A DNA stretch of 64,000 bases from Rubripirellula amarantea (GTDB lineage: Bacteria; Planctomycetota; Planctomycetia; Pirellulales; Pirellulaceae): the NCBI RefSeq assembly GCF_007859865.1, contig NZ_SJPI01000001.1, positions 496,001 through 560,000 of the forward strand, written 5' to 3'. Shown here piece by piece: positions 1-9,009 of the stretch. The stretch's first letter is position 1, and the number at the start of each line of letters is the position of its first letter. The notes under the pieces were generated by a model. It was given only the letters and a program-made list of their open reading frames with translations. It had not been told where the DNA came from and ran no database searches. A program made the position numbers and the translations under genes.

Positions 1-74
1 GCTTAATCTTCCAACTAACCGTCCCCTGTCAATCGGCACTTTGCCACCACTTAACACCTCAAGGAAATATACCA

Positions 75-800
75 ATGGCTGAATACACCTATCATGACGT
101 TTCGAAGATGATCGATCACTCGCTTCTTAACCCAACGCTTACGACCAAAGATCTAGATGTTGGTATCGAACTGGCTATTGCCTATGAGTGCGCCAGTGTC
201 TGCATCATGCCGTACTACCTAAAACAGTGTGCCAAAATGCTAAACGGCACCGGAGTCGCCTCCTCGACTACGATCGGATTCCCCCACGGTGGACACACTA
301 CAGCCATCAAACTTGCCGAAGCCAAACAAGCGATCGCGGATGGTTGCGAGGAATTGGACCTGGTTACCAATATCTCCAAAGTGCTTAGCGGCGATTGGGA
401 TTATGTAACGCAAGACATCGCCCCTGTCATTGAGGTCGCGCATGATGCGGGCCAAAAAGTAAAGGTGATTTTTGAGAACTGCTACCTGAATGACGAGCAG
501 AAGATCCGTCTTTGCGAGATCTGTACTGAACTGGGTGCCGACTGGGTCAAGACTTCGACTGGTTATGGAACGGGTGGAGCGACTCAGGAAGACTTAAAAC
601 TGATGCGTAAGCACTCTGGCGAAAACGTCCAAGTGAAGGCTGCCGGTGGAGTCCGCGACCTTGAAACACTACTAGCCGTTAAGGCAATTGGTGTGACGCG
701 ATGCGGTGCAAGCCGAACCGCTGAAATGCTCGATGAAGCTCGTCAGCAACTAGGAATGCCCGAGATCAAGATCGCAACGTCCAATACAGCAGGCTACTAA
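75..800 (+). CDS. deoC: Deoxyribose-phosphate aldolase (DeoC)
   Basis: This 241-aa cytoplasmic class I aldolase splits 2-deoxyribose-5-phosphate into glyceraldehyde-3-phosphate and acetaldehyde in deoxynucleoside breakdown. The Schiff-base lysine is visible in the WVKTSTGYG motif (K159). The second active-site lysine lies in VKAAGGVR (K188), and the acidic partner is D95 in EELDLV; all three match the known DeoC catalytic set. The length fits the short DeoC class. The ATG is preceded by AAGGA at 61-65 with good spacing, which fixes the start. It stands alone, convergent with the minus-strand gene that ends 40 bases downstream, and no nucleoside-catabolism partners are in the window. Confidence 0.96.
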   Translation: MAEYTYHDVSKMIDHSLLNPTLTTKDLDVGIELAIAYECASVCIMPYYLKQCAKMLNGTGVASSTTIGFPHGGHTTAIKLAEAKQAIADGCEELDLVTNISKVLSGDWDYVTQDIAPVIEVAHDAGQKVKVIFENCYLNDEQKIRLCEICTELGADWVKTSTGYGTGGATQEDLKLMRKHSGENVQVKAAGGVRDLETLLAVKAIGVTRCGASRTAEMLDEARQQLGMPEIKIATSNTAGY

Positions 801-840
801 AGCCCGCCGTTAGCTTGACATTCATGGCTTGTCGAAGGTT

Positions 841-3800
841 CTATCCCTGATCGGAATGATCGAATAGAACGGTCGGCTCAGCGTCACCTTCAACAAGCAT
901 GTAATCGCGGCCAGACAACAACGAGTGGAAGGTCTGCTGAGTCCCGGCAGGCCATGTGATGGTTGCCGATTCAATTTCGGTAGCATTTCCGATTCCTAGC
1001 GAAATGCGACGCTGATTTGAAACCATGTAGCCATCGCCGCCGGTTAATTGAGCGTGAAGAATCCGCCTGCCAACTTTCGCTTGCACGGTGGTCCCCACAG
1101 CATCCCGGTGACTCTGCTTGGCAACGAAAACAAGGCCAACGGTATTCCCAAGAGAACTATCTTCGCTTGCCGAGCGAGTGTGATTCATCAATAGAGATAC
1201 CGGTTCATAAAGATGCGTCACGACGACATCATTGCGTCCATCACGGTTGGCATCCATCGTAAGCAACGCGCGTCCGAGATGGTCTTGCGAAAAATAATCT
1301 CCCAGTTCACCTTGAGGCAGTTCGGCCCATTGAGAAACTTCCGTTTGCCGAAACAACTGCGGCGGCATCTGATAGGCAACATCCGAGCGATCTAAGTCAC
1401 TCACGTGACCATTGGCGATGATCAATTCCAAAGTGCCATCGTTGTCGAAGTCAGACCACTGGATGCCAAAACCAAGATGATCTATGGACGGCTCCGACAA
1501 TCCCGCCCGGTACGTGCGGTCCGCCCAAAGACCACGACCGACTTGTTCATAGTAGGTGTTGTGATCGCCAGCAAAATGAGTGACGAACAGGTCCGTATCT
1601 CCATCGCAATCTGGATCACCTACAGCGATTCCCATTGATGCTTGCGAAAGAGACCGTCCGCTCAAAGCGAGCCCACGAGACGCCGCAATCTCGACAAGCG
1701 AAGTCGACTCGTCAGCAACTCCTGGGTCGCTTCGGTTGAGTGACCACAAATGATTCGCTGACATATCGTTGGCGACGTACACATCAAGTCCGGGTCTTTC
1801 GTCAAGATGACCGGCAACCAAACCAAGGCCGCGTCCTGGACTACTTTGCTTCATCCACTTCGCTGTAACATCTTCAAAGGTACCGTCACCAAGACCAGCC
1901 CAAACACGATCGGGCTCCCCCTCGAAATCCATAGGCGTGCAGGCGACCAAGTGGTTGTCTTCGCGACTACGACACGCCCGTTCGTAGGGCCGATTGCCAC
2001 CGCAGTAATTGACTTCGAACACATCAGCGTTTCCATCGCCATCAATGTCGGCAATGACCATTGACGTTGTCCAAAGTCGACCTGTCAAACCGACGGTTTC
2101 GGTCACGTCGGCAAATGTTCCATCACCATTGTTGCGAAATAAACGATTCTGACCAATGTTGCCAGTCAGGACATCGGGAAATCCATCGCTGTTGTAGTCA
2201 CCAACGGTGATCCCTTGCGAGAATCCGTGATCACGAAACGTGGATTCCTTTGTGATATCAATGAACGATCCGTTGACATTTCGAAACAGTCGATCCGTAT
2301 TGGAGTCTTCCTGCATCGGCTTTCCATTCAAATCTGCAACGGTCAAATCGGGCCAGCCATCAAGATCAAAATCAATGACTGCCGCACCGCCACCATTGCT
2401 TTGGAAAATGTAATGCCCCTGTTGGTTTGCTTCCGGTGCGAGCGATGTCGTATGGAATAGTCCGCGAGCTTCCGCTTCGTCCGCAAACAAGAACTTTGAG
2501 TTTCCCAACGCGAACTTTCGATCTAAAGCAGGAGCAGAACTTAGCGAGGAAATTTCGGGCAACTCTAAGCTCTGACGCTTCAACTCTTCAACTACAGATG
2601 AACTGTCCCACGGCGTTTCCGGAGACAAGCGAGAGCGAATCGCGAGGTAGCGGTCCTTTGCATCCGACAATCGGTCATCTCGCAAGGTCAGTGCAAATCT
2701 TGCCCAGCCTTCGGCTTCCCAAACACGTCCCAGTCGGCTCATTGTTTCGGCAACCTGCATCGCCACCTTTTGCGATTGCGTGTCGCGTTCGTACAGCGTC
2801 TTGGTGAGATCATGTAGCTGAGTGAGGTGTTCATTTCGCTTGGCCACATGCTGGACATCATCCTCGCGGCCGATCCGTCGCAATGAAGCGATTAAATGCG
2901 TCAATGTTTCCGAGTCGTTAGCTCCCTGGCGTAGCGCAGCCTCGCAGTACGCGCGAGCCGCACCACCATGGTCGCCCCGTTCTTCAGCCCACATCCCCAC
3001 GACGAACCAATACTGCGGTGACGACTGGGCGTCTTGGGGTCGTTTGACGTACCAATCTTGCATCGCATCAATCTTCCCCAACTCCATGAGTGCTCGGCCA
3101 TACAACACGTAGCCCGGAATAAACTCGGGATGTTGATCAACGACTGGCCGCAAGCGATCGGCGACCTGACGCCATTTCAATTTCAACGAATCACGTTTTG
3201 CGGGACCGTACTGAGCCCGTTGATCCTCGGGGCACAATTGCAATAGTTTTTCACACATCGCCGAATCAGGTTCTACCTGCGATGGTTGTGCTAGTACGAC
3301 CAAACCTTCAAAGTGCCCGTGCTTGTGCTGGGCAAGCCAACGCAGTTGTCCCACCGCAACTTCATCTAGCCCAAGCATCGCAGCCAAACCAGCTAGCGCG
3401 AATCGAGAATCAACAGCTTCGGGGTATCTTTCGATCAGTGATTCTTCAATCGCGACGGTTTCAAACGGACGGCCGGTCGCCATCATCATTTGAGCTAGGT
3501 CTTCGCGAATAGACATTGACGCATCGGGATTCGAGTCCACCACATTCTGCAAAAATTCAATTGCGATCATCGTCCTTCCTTGTTGCATTGCGACGCGAGC
3601 TAGATCTTCCTGCAAGCTGGTGTTACCTGGATCCGAAACCAAATGACTTCTCAAGAAACGCTTTGCCGCTTTCCAATCGCCGAGCGATGCTGCTTTCATG
3701 GCTCGCTCAACCGATCCAGACGACTCACTCGATCCAGACAACTCACTCGATTGCCCTAGAGCATTTCCATTGGGTGATGCTTGGGGCAGAGTTTCGATCT

Positions 3801-4035
3801 TCTGATGGTCGCGACCACCATCGAGCGAACTCGACGAGGGGGCACAACCGACCCAAGAAATCAAACCGAGATTGCCTGCAGTCCAAAGCAACGCAGAAGC
3901 TACTTTTAGCGTCCCAGCAGTGGTTGCAGTGGGGTCGCAAAACTTCTTCCGAGAGGTTAAAGCGAATGCGTCTAGTCGCTTACCCAATACTTCATCCTTC
4001 GCAAGCGAGTTTTGAAAATGCCGATGTCTTGTCAC
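841..4035 (-). CDS. TPR / FG-GAP / UnbV (CRTAC1-type) lipoprotein, copy A
   Basis: A 1064-aa predicted exported lipoprotein. The N-terminus has a hydrophobic stretch ending in the lipobox-like WVGC (about residues 60-63). TPR-like helical repeats follow (about 110-440), then Ca-binding FG-GAP/VCBS repeats with DFDLDGWPDL and DYNSDGFPDV loops (from about 550). The C-terminus is an ASPIC/UnbV domain (HRDAVGTTVQ, about 975 onward). This order matches the CRTAC1-like family abundant in planctomycetes; its biochemical role is unknown. A low-complexity Ser/Gly stretch near residue 100 comes from an 18-bp duplication. The first codon after an in-frame stop is GTG; a TTG at residue 17 preceded by AAGGA is an alternative start. 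It is divergent from the DUF1559 gene at 4384 and paralogous to the genes at 5956 and 35249. Confidence 0.85.
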   Translation of the reverse strand: MTRHRHFQNSLAKDEVLGKRLDAFALTSRKKFCDPTATTAGTLKVASALLWTAGNLGLISWVGCAPSSSSLDGGRDHQKIETLPQASPNGNALGQSSELSGSSESSGSVERAMKAASLGDWKAAKRFLRSHLVSDPGNTSLQEDLARVAMQQGRTMIAIEFLQNVVDSNPDASMSIREDLAQMMMATGRPFETVAIEESLIERYPEAVDSRFALAGLAAMLGLDEVAVGQLRWLAQHKHGHFEGLVVLAQPSQVEPDSAMCEKLLQLCPEDQRAQYGPAKRDSLKLKWRQVADRLRPVVDQHPEFIPGYVLYGRALMELGKIDAMQDWYVKRPQDAQSSPQYWFVVGMWAEERGDHGGAARAYCEAALRQGANDSETLTHLIASLRRIGREDDVQHVAKRNEHLTQLHDLTKTLYERDTQSQKVAMQVAETMSRLGRVWEAEGWARFALTLRDDRLSDAKDRYLAIRSRLSPETPWDSSSVVEELKRQSLELPEISSLSSAPALDRKFALGNSKFLFADEAEARGLFHTTSLAPEANQQGHYIFQSNGGGAAVIDFDLDGWPDLTVADLNGKPMQEDSNTDRLFRNVNGSFIDITKESTFRDHGFSQGITVGDYNSDGFPDVLTGNIGQNRLFRNNGDGTFADVTETVGLTGRLWTTSMVIADIDGDGNADVFEVNYCGGNRPYERACRSREDNHLVACTPMDFEGEPDRVWAGLGDGTFEDVTAKWMKQSSPGRGLGLVAGHLDERPGLDVYVANDMSANHLWSLNRSDPGVADESTSLVEIAASRGLALSGRSLSQASMGIAVGDPDCDGDTDLFVTHFAGDHNTYYEQVGRGLWADRTYRAGLSEPSIDHLGFGIQWSDFDNDGTLELIIANGHVSDLDRSDVAYQMPPQLFRQTEVSQWAELPQGELGDYFSQDHLGRALLTMDANRDGRNDVVVTHLYEPVSLLMNHTRSASEDSSLGNTVGLVFVAKQSHRDAVGTTVQAKVGRRILHAQLTGGDGYMVSNQRRISLGIGNATEIESATITWPAGTQQTFHSLLSGRDYMLVEGDAEPTVLFDHSDQG

Positions 4036-4383
4036 TCATCGAACGAGTCGTTCGATGCTGACTTGCTGGCCATGTTAACCGCCCGAGCAACATTAGAAGT
4101 GCCTTTCGCATTTCACTCCAAAGATTCATCTCGCTAGCCACAAAGTGGCATCCAACCCCATCTCACACCTTGCGCGAAAACACATTTCTTTTGCGTGTTT
4201 CCCGATTACTCGCCCAGCCTTCGGCTTGAATAATCACACACGGTCAAGAAGGCGGGCGGCGTAAACCCCCTTCGACCCACGCTCTATTCCAATTCAGACG
4301 TTAATTCATAGCGACGTCGACACCGCGATGGGTTCTCACGACCACCTTCTTATCTTCAGTCATTTTATGTTAGAGGCAAAGTA
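4036..4383. promoter_or_regulatory. Divergent intergenic region between copy A lipoprotein and DUF1559-A
   Basis: 348 bases without a convincing gene. It must hold the promoters of both divergent genes. It contains a 9-bp inverted repeat directly beside the leftward gene start (4037-4057) and an AGAGG ribosome-binding site at 4372-4376 for the rightward gene. I see no clear sigma-70 promoter boxes. Confidence 0.5.
4037..4057. repeat. Inverted repeat next to a start codon
   Basis: CATCGAACG / CGTTCGATG form 9-bp perfect arms around a 3-nt centre, ending one base before the GTG start of the minus-strand lipoprotein. An operator, or an mRNA hairpin hiding the start, are both possible. There is no T-run, so it is not a terminator. 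Confidence 0.5.
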
Positions 4384-5574
4384 ATGACACATGTTTCAAA
4401 AAGGCGAAGGGGTTTCACCCTTGTCGAATTGTTAGTTGTGATTGCGATTATCGGTGTGCTCGTTGGGCTGCTATTGCCAGCGGTCCAAGCCGCTCGTGAA
4501 GCCGCCAGAAGGATGAGCTGCAGCAACAATTTCAAGCAACTTGGAATTGGCATGCACAACTATCACTCGGCTTTTAAGAACCTGCCAATGAACTACGGCG
4601 GCACATGGCACAGCAACGGAGGCAATGACAACACTTCCAACCGTGGCCGCTTGAGTTACCTGGTTGGCTTGCTTCCGTTTGTCGAACAGCAAGGGCTTTG
4701 GGAAAACATTGCTAATCCGTACCAAGTGATTTACGACGACGGCTCGCTCGGCAATCTATATCCAGCGATGGGGCCGGTTCCATTTCGTAGTGACTATGCT
4801 CCCTGGATCACCGAAGTTCCGATGTTTCGTTGTCCGAGTGACCCGACAGTTCGATCTTCAGGTCTGCCCGGCTACACCAACTATGCCGCCTGTCATGGTG
4901 ACTGTTTCTGGGAACAAACCGAAGTAGGAATTCACGAAGACGGAACTCGTGAAACCGATGGTGGTTGGGGCGAGATAAACTGCAAAAAGTACGCACGTGG
5001 CGCTTTTACTGCTCGCCACTTTACTCATTTCCGTGACGTTCTCGACGGTCTATCCAACACGATGGTAGCCGGGGAAATTGTGGTGGATCGCGGTGAAAAA
5101 GAAATCACCGGTACTGCGATCAAGGCCGAAAATGACATGCAACACGTATCACCGGGCGAATGGGCGACAAGGGCTGGCGTTAACGGCACGATGGTCGATC
5201 CCGAGCGTCCTAAGTTCTACACCCAGCGTCATAGCGAATTCAATCCAGACGATCGTGGCCGGGGGCGACAGTGGGCCAACGGTCGTGAATTTTCGACTCG
5301 CTTTCATAGCATCCGCCCACCGAACAGCTACAACGTCATGCGTTGGTGGGACAACAACGGAATGTGGTCAGCCTCGAGTCGCCACATCGGAGGTTGCCAC
5401 GTTTTGATGGGCGACGGTGCGGTGACCTTTGTCACCGATTCCGTTGACACCGGCAACCAAGCTGCACTTCCACTTCAAGAAGCTGGACGTGGCCTCGGTG
5501 AACAGAGCCCCTATGGCATTTGGGGAGCGTTGGGCACGCTTGCCAGTAGCGAAACGGCTTCCCTGGAAGACTAA
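4384..5574 (+). CDS. DUF1559 prepilin-like protein A
   Basis: A 396-aa protein with a type IV pilin-like N-terminus: a short basic leader (KRRRG), FTLVELLVV and a hydrophobic helix. The family signature [14 protein letters not shown] follows. The middle holds the DUF1559/SBP_bac_10 region with RCPSDP, and the C-terminus has the HVLMGDGAV motif. It is predicted to be processed by a prepilin peptidase after the glycine before FTLVE and to be exported or membrane anchored. The family is greatly expanded in planctomycetes and has no established function. An AGAGG site at 4372-4376 supports the start. It heads a cassette with a 62-aa lipoprotein and a TPR/FG-GAP/UnbV protein, an arrangement repeated at 33666-38422. 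Confidence 0.93.
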   Translation: MTHVSKRRRGFTLVELLVVIAIIGVLVGLLLPAVQAAREAARRMSCSNNFKQLGIGMHNYHSAFKNLPMNYGGTWHSNGGNDNTSNRGRLSYLVGLLPFVEQQGLWENIANPYQVIYDDGSLGNLYPAMGPVPFRSDYAPWITEVPMFRCPSDPTVRSSGLPGYTNYAACHGDCFWEQTEVGIHEDGTRETDGGWGEINCKKYARGAFTARHFTHFRDVLDGLSNTMVAGEIVVDRGEKEITGTAIKAENDMQHVSPGEWATRAGVNGTMVDPERPKFYTQRHSEFNPDDRGRGRQWANGREFSTRFHSIRPPNSYNVMRWWDNNGMWSASSRHIGGCHVLMGDGAVTFVTDSVDTGNQAALPLQEAGRGLGEQSPYGIWGALGTLASSETASLED

Positions 5575-5756
5575 CGCTGGAAATGGATCGTGCCCCGATC
5601 CTTACGCAACAGAACAGATGCGGCCGCAGTCGTGTCTGTTCTATTGCAATCTTCGACGATTGGTCACCTCATTGCTTCTTTACATGCGGACCTGCATGGG
5701 GCACTAAGGAGCACTCAACACGTCTACATTCCTCATATTTACACACTGAAACTCCG

Positions 5757-5945
5757 ATGACTCAAAAGTTCCTCTTAGCCGCCATTTTCATCACAAGCAT
5801 TTTCATCATTGTCCCTGGTTGCGGAGGCAGCGGTTCGGAAGCTGTTCTTGAAAAGCCAGCCCGTAAAACGGCAGCGGATCTCGAAGCGGAATCTGAGCGT
5901 AACAAGCCGACCGCCGAGTATGCTGCCCAGCGCCCTGGTGCGTGA
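5757..5945 (+). CDS. Small lipoprotein (62 aa), cassette A
   Basis: A 62-aa protein with a hydrophobic signal (FLLAAIFITSIFIIVPGC) and lipobox cysteine at residue 22, then a short charged tail rich in Ala, Glu, Arg and Lys. The ATG at 5757 is chosen because it places the signal peptide at the N-terminus; the reading frame upstream does not look coding. It lies 182 bases after DUF1559-A and only 10 bases before the next gene, so the last two are probably cotranscribed. The second cassette holds a lipoprotein of exactly the same length (35029-35217), although the mature tails are not obviously similar. The function is unknown. Confidence 0.75.
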   Translation: MTQKFLLAAIFITSIFIIVPGCGGSGSEAVLEKPARKTAADLEAESERNKPTAEYAAQRPGA

Positions 5946-5955
5946 GCCTTGGCGA

Positions 5956-8900
5956 ATGAAAAGGGAGGATCAACCGCATCGCGTTGGACTTAGCTTAGCA
6001 ATGTGCGTTGTGATGCTGAGTCTGCAGATTGGCTGTGGGTCCGACCATCAAAGCTCGGCACCTAGGCCCGACTTAGCCTCGCGTACCAACGATGTCTTGC
6101 ACCTCAATAGCAAGTTGTCTGAGCAGGCTGAGGCAATTCAGACTAAAGCTTCGGGCAAAGTTGCGAGCAATCACTTCAATCGCTCGACAACGTTAGCGGT
6201 CGCCCACGATGCGATCGCTCGCGAACAATGGGACATCGCCAAAGCATCGCTGTTGAAACTGCTTTCCGTCGATCATTCCGATGCCGAGGCAATGTTTGCG
6301 ATGGCGACGGTTGCTTCGGCAAGCGGGAACCAAGAGCTTGCCGTCGAGCTGCTCGATCAAATCCCATCCTCACACGCGAGTCTCGGGGTTCGTGCAGTTG
6401 GGGCCGCTGCTGATCTTTGTGAGCAGAGCAACCGCTACGATGACGCACTCAACCGTTACGTAAAGCTCATCAAGCTGGTACCGAATTCAAGTCTTGCCCA
6501 TCGTCGGTTAGCTAACCTTTACAACCGTCTTGGAAGACGTCACGAAGCAGCAAGGCACTTGCGAGTACTGTGCAAGCTTGGTGATGTTCGACAGGAGGAA
6601 TTACATTCCCTGATGGTGCTGAGTGATTCCGGCACCGATCAACCTGTTGGCGAGAGCGGACACGCAAGGCAATTCTTTTCGAACCTTGCCTACATTCAAG
6701 CGATCTCGAAGTTAGCACCGCTCTACGAAACGGCATCCGTCCCACCAGCGGTAGACGCGTTTTATGGCAGATGCCTCGCCGAGGGCCAGCAAGATGAACA
6801 ATTTCTACGCTGGCTTGCGAACGCAGACCCGCCCACCCGAGACTTTGCGGAATCGTGGGCGGCCATCGGAGCCTGGCTTACGAATGAACAACGATTTGAC
6901 GAAGCGGTCGTTGCGCTCGCCCAAGCCATCAAGCGTGATCCCACCGACGTCAGGTCCTACCGTCGCATGGTTCAAGCACTGCACGCCCTACAAAGAAACG
7001 AAGATGCGAAACGCTGGGAGGATCAGCTAATTACACTTCGTGCAGTCACAATTGCGAGCAACGAATTGGGAACTAGCCATCCAACCGACGCTCAACGCTA
7101 TGCCTCCGTATGGGAAGGGCTCAACAAGCTGGGGCGACCACTTGAATCGCTCCTTTGGAAAGCCATGGCAGCGAATCAAAACTCATCGACGACGATCAAC
7201 CTTAGCGTTCTGAACAAACAGCGAATCGAACTCGTGAAGACAAGGCGAGCGTTCCCCGACATCTCCACTCGATTGTGCAATCTCGACCTAGAAGGTTTTC
7301 CCACTCTTGATCTTAGTCGTCATTTAGAGCCAGCGTCCTCCGCTTCGGATCCGCATAGACGCATCACACCAACCCCGGGAACACCACCAGAGAACCCCCA
7401 ATTTGAAAACGTTGCTGAACAGGTGGGATTAAACCATGCCTATCAGGTCGCATCGCAGGTTCAGGACAAGGAATACATGATTTACCAAGCCATCGGCGGC
7501 GGTGTCGCGGTTATAGATTACGATCTCGACGGTTTCGTTGATCTCTACTTTGCCCAGGGTGGCGCCGACCCACCGACGTTCCTTGGATCGCAAACGAACG
7601 AGCTTTATCGTCATGTGGATCATCGTCTCGTCGACGTGACGACTTGTTCGACAACCGCAGAATTCCGGTACTCCGTTGGCGTCACCGCCGGCGACTGGAA
7701 CCAGGATGGGTTTGCTGATCTTGCGGTGTCCAATCTTGGTGCGAATACGCTGCTGATCAACAATGGCGACGGAACGTTTCGATCTGAGCAAACCGATGAC
7801 ATGGATGACGCCACGCTGATGAGCACTTCCATCGCGATTGCCGATATCACGGGTGACCATTTGCCTGATATATACGAACAGAACTACGCCCATGACCCGA
7901 GCATTGACGCCAGGCCAAAAGTTGATGCCAAGGGTGAACTGCAAATCGTCGCTCCGGCCGACTATCAACCTGCGATGGATCGGTTGTTGGCGAATGACGG
8001 ACTGGGTCGACGCAGCGTGAGCAACTTAAGCGAACAGAACGAGAACCGCAGCACGGGACTATGCCTATTGGTTGCCGATTTTGACGGCGAACCGGGAAAC
8101 GAAATCTACAGCGGGAACGATGTACGCCCCAATCAACTTTGGAAACGAAATGACAAGGATGGCTGGCAAGACATTGGTCCGCTACTGGGCATATCTCTAG
8201 GCTGCGACGGCACTCGCACCGCGTCGATGGGGATTGCAGCGGCGGACTACGATCAATCAGGTGCCTTTGATTTTTACATCACCAACTTTGAACGCTCACC
8301 ATCGCGATTTTACGTCAATCGTGGCGGAACATTCCAAGACCGTTCGATCGCGTGGAGGTTGACCGATGACAGCTTTCCCGTGCTTGGTTTTGGGACCCAA
8401 CCGATCGACTACAACAACGATGGTAAACCCGACGTGGTGGTTACCAACGGCCACGTTGAGAACATGCCTTTGAAGGAATCGCCATACCGACAGCCTGCTC
8501 AGCTATTCGTGAACTGTGGCGACCATTTCCAACTACAAACCGTCGCGGACTCATCAGGATACTTTGGTGGGCTTCACGTCGGCCGATCGCTCGCACGATT
8601 GGACTTCGATCGCAATGGCCAAACGGATTTTGTCGTCACGCACATGGGTGAAAAGTCAGCTTTACTGATCAATCAAACCGAAACGAATCACCATTGGCTC
8701 GACGTACAACTCGTCGGCGTGACTTGCGAACGCGATGCGATCGGCGCTCGGGTAAGCGTTCAAACGGGGGACAGAATTTCAACCAATTGGATGTTCGGCG
8801 GAAACGGATACCTCTGTCGCAATGAACCAGTCGTACCTTTTGGATTAGGCATGAACGATCACGTAGATCAGCTAACCATCGACTGGCCTGACGGCACAAG

Positions 8901-8976
8901 TCAAACGCTCACAAACCTACCAGCCGATTGTCGAATGACTGTTGTGCAGGGACAAGACGAAGCATTCGAAATGTAG
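5956..8976 (+). CDS. TPR / FG-GAP / UnbV (CRTAC1-type) lipoprotein, copy B
   Basis: With the ATG at 5956 this is a 1006-aa lipoprotein whose signal ends in LSLQIGC. Tetratricopeptide-like repeats cover about 60-440. FG-GAP/VCBS repeats follow from about residue 515 (DYDLDGFVDLYF, DWNQDGFADL, DYNNDGKPDV). An ASPIC/UnbV domain (RDAIGARVSV) starts near 925. The open frame extends upstream through the small lipoprotein gene, but the 5956 start puts a proper signal peptide at the N-terminus, leaving a 10-base gap. Architecture and size match the genes at 841-4035 and 35249-38422. It probably sits on the periplasmic or outer face of the envelope; ligand and function are unknown. It is convergent with the regulator gene at 9010. 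Confidence 0.87.
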   Translation: MKREDQPHRVGLSLAMCVVMLSLQIGCGSDHQSSAPRPDLASRTNDVLHLNSKLSEQAEAIQTKASGKVASNHFNRSTTLAVAHDAIAREQWDIAKASLLKLLSVDHSDAEAMFAMATVASASGNQELAVELLDQIPSSHASLGVRAVGAAADLCEQSNRYDDALNRYVKLIKLVPNSSLAHRRLANLYNRLGRRHEAARHLRVLCKLGDVRQEELHSLMVLSDSGTDQPVGESGHARQFFSNLAYIQAISKLAPLYETASVPPAVDAFYGRCLAEGQQDEQFLRWLANADPPTRDFAESWAAIGAWLTNEQRFDEAVVALAQAIKRDPTDVRSYRRMVQALHALQRNEDAKRWEDQLITLRAVTIASNELGTSHPTDAQRYASVWEGLNKLGRPLESLLWKAMAANQNSSTTINLSVLNKQRIELVKTRRAFPDISTRLCNLDLEGFPTLDLSRHLEPASSASDPHRRITPTPGTPPENPQFENVAEQVGLNHAYQVASQVQDKEYMIYQAIGGGVAVIDYDLDGFVDLYFAQGGADPPTFLGSQTNELYRHVDHRLVDVTTCSTTAEFRYSVGVTAGDWNQDGFADLAVSNLGANTLLINNGDGTFRSEQTDDMDDATLMSTSIAIADITGDHLPDIYEQNYAHDPSIDARPKVDAKGELQIVAPADYQPAMDRLLANDGLGRRSVSNLSEQNENRSTGLCLLVADFDGEPGNEIYSGNDVRPNQLWKRNDKDGWQDIGPLLGISLGCDGTRTASMGIAAADYDQSGAFDFYITNFERSPSRFYVNRGGTFQDRSIAWRLTDDSFPVLGFGTQPIDYNNDGKPDVVVTNGHVENMPLKESPYRQPAQLFVNCGDHFQLQTVADSSGYFGGLHVGRSLARLDFDRNGQTDFVVTHMGEKSALLINQTETNHHWLDVQLVGVTCERDAIGARVSVQTGDRISTNWMFGGNGYLCRNEPVVPFGLGMNDHVDQLTIDWPDGTSQTLTNLPADCRMTVVQGQDEAFEM

Positions 8977-9009
8977 GACAATGTAGACCGCATGCATGAC
9001 TCGCTTAAA

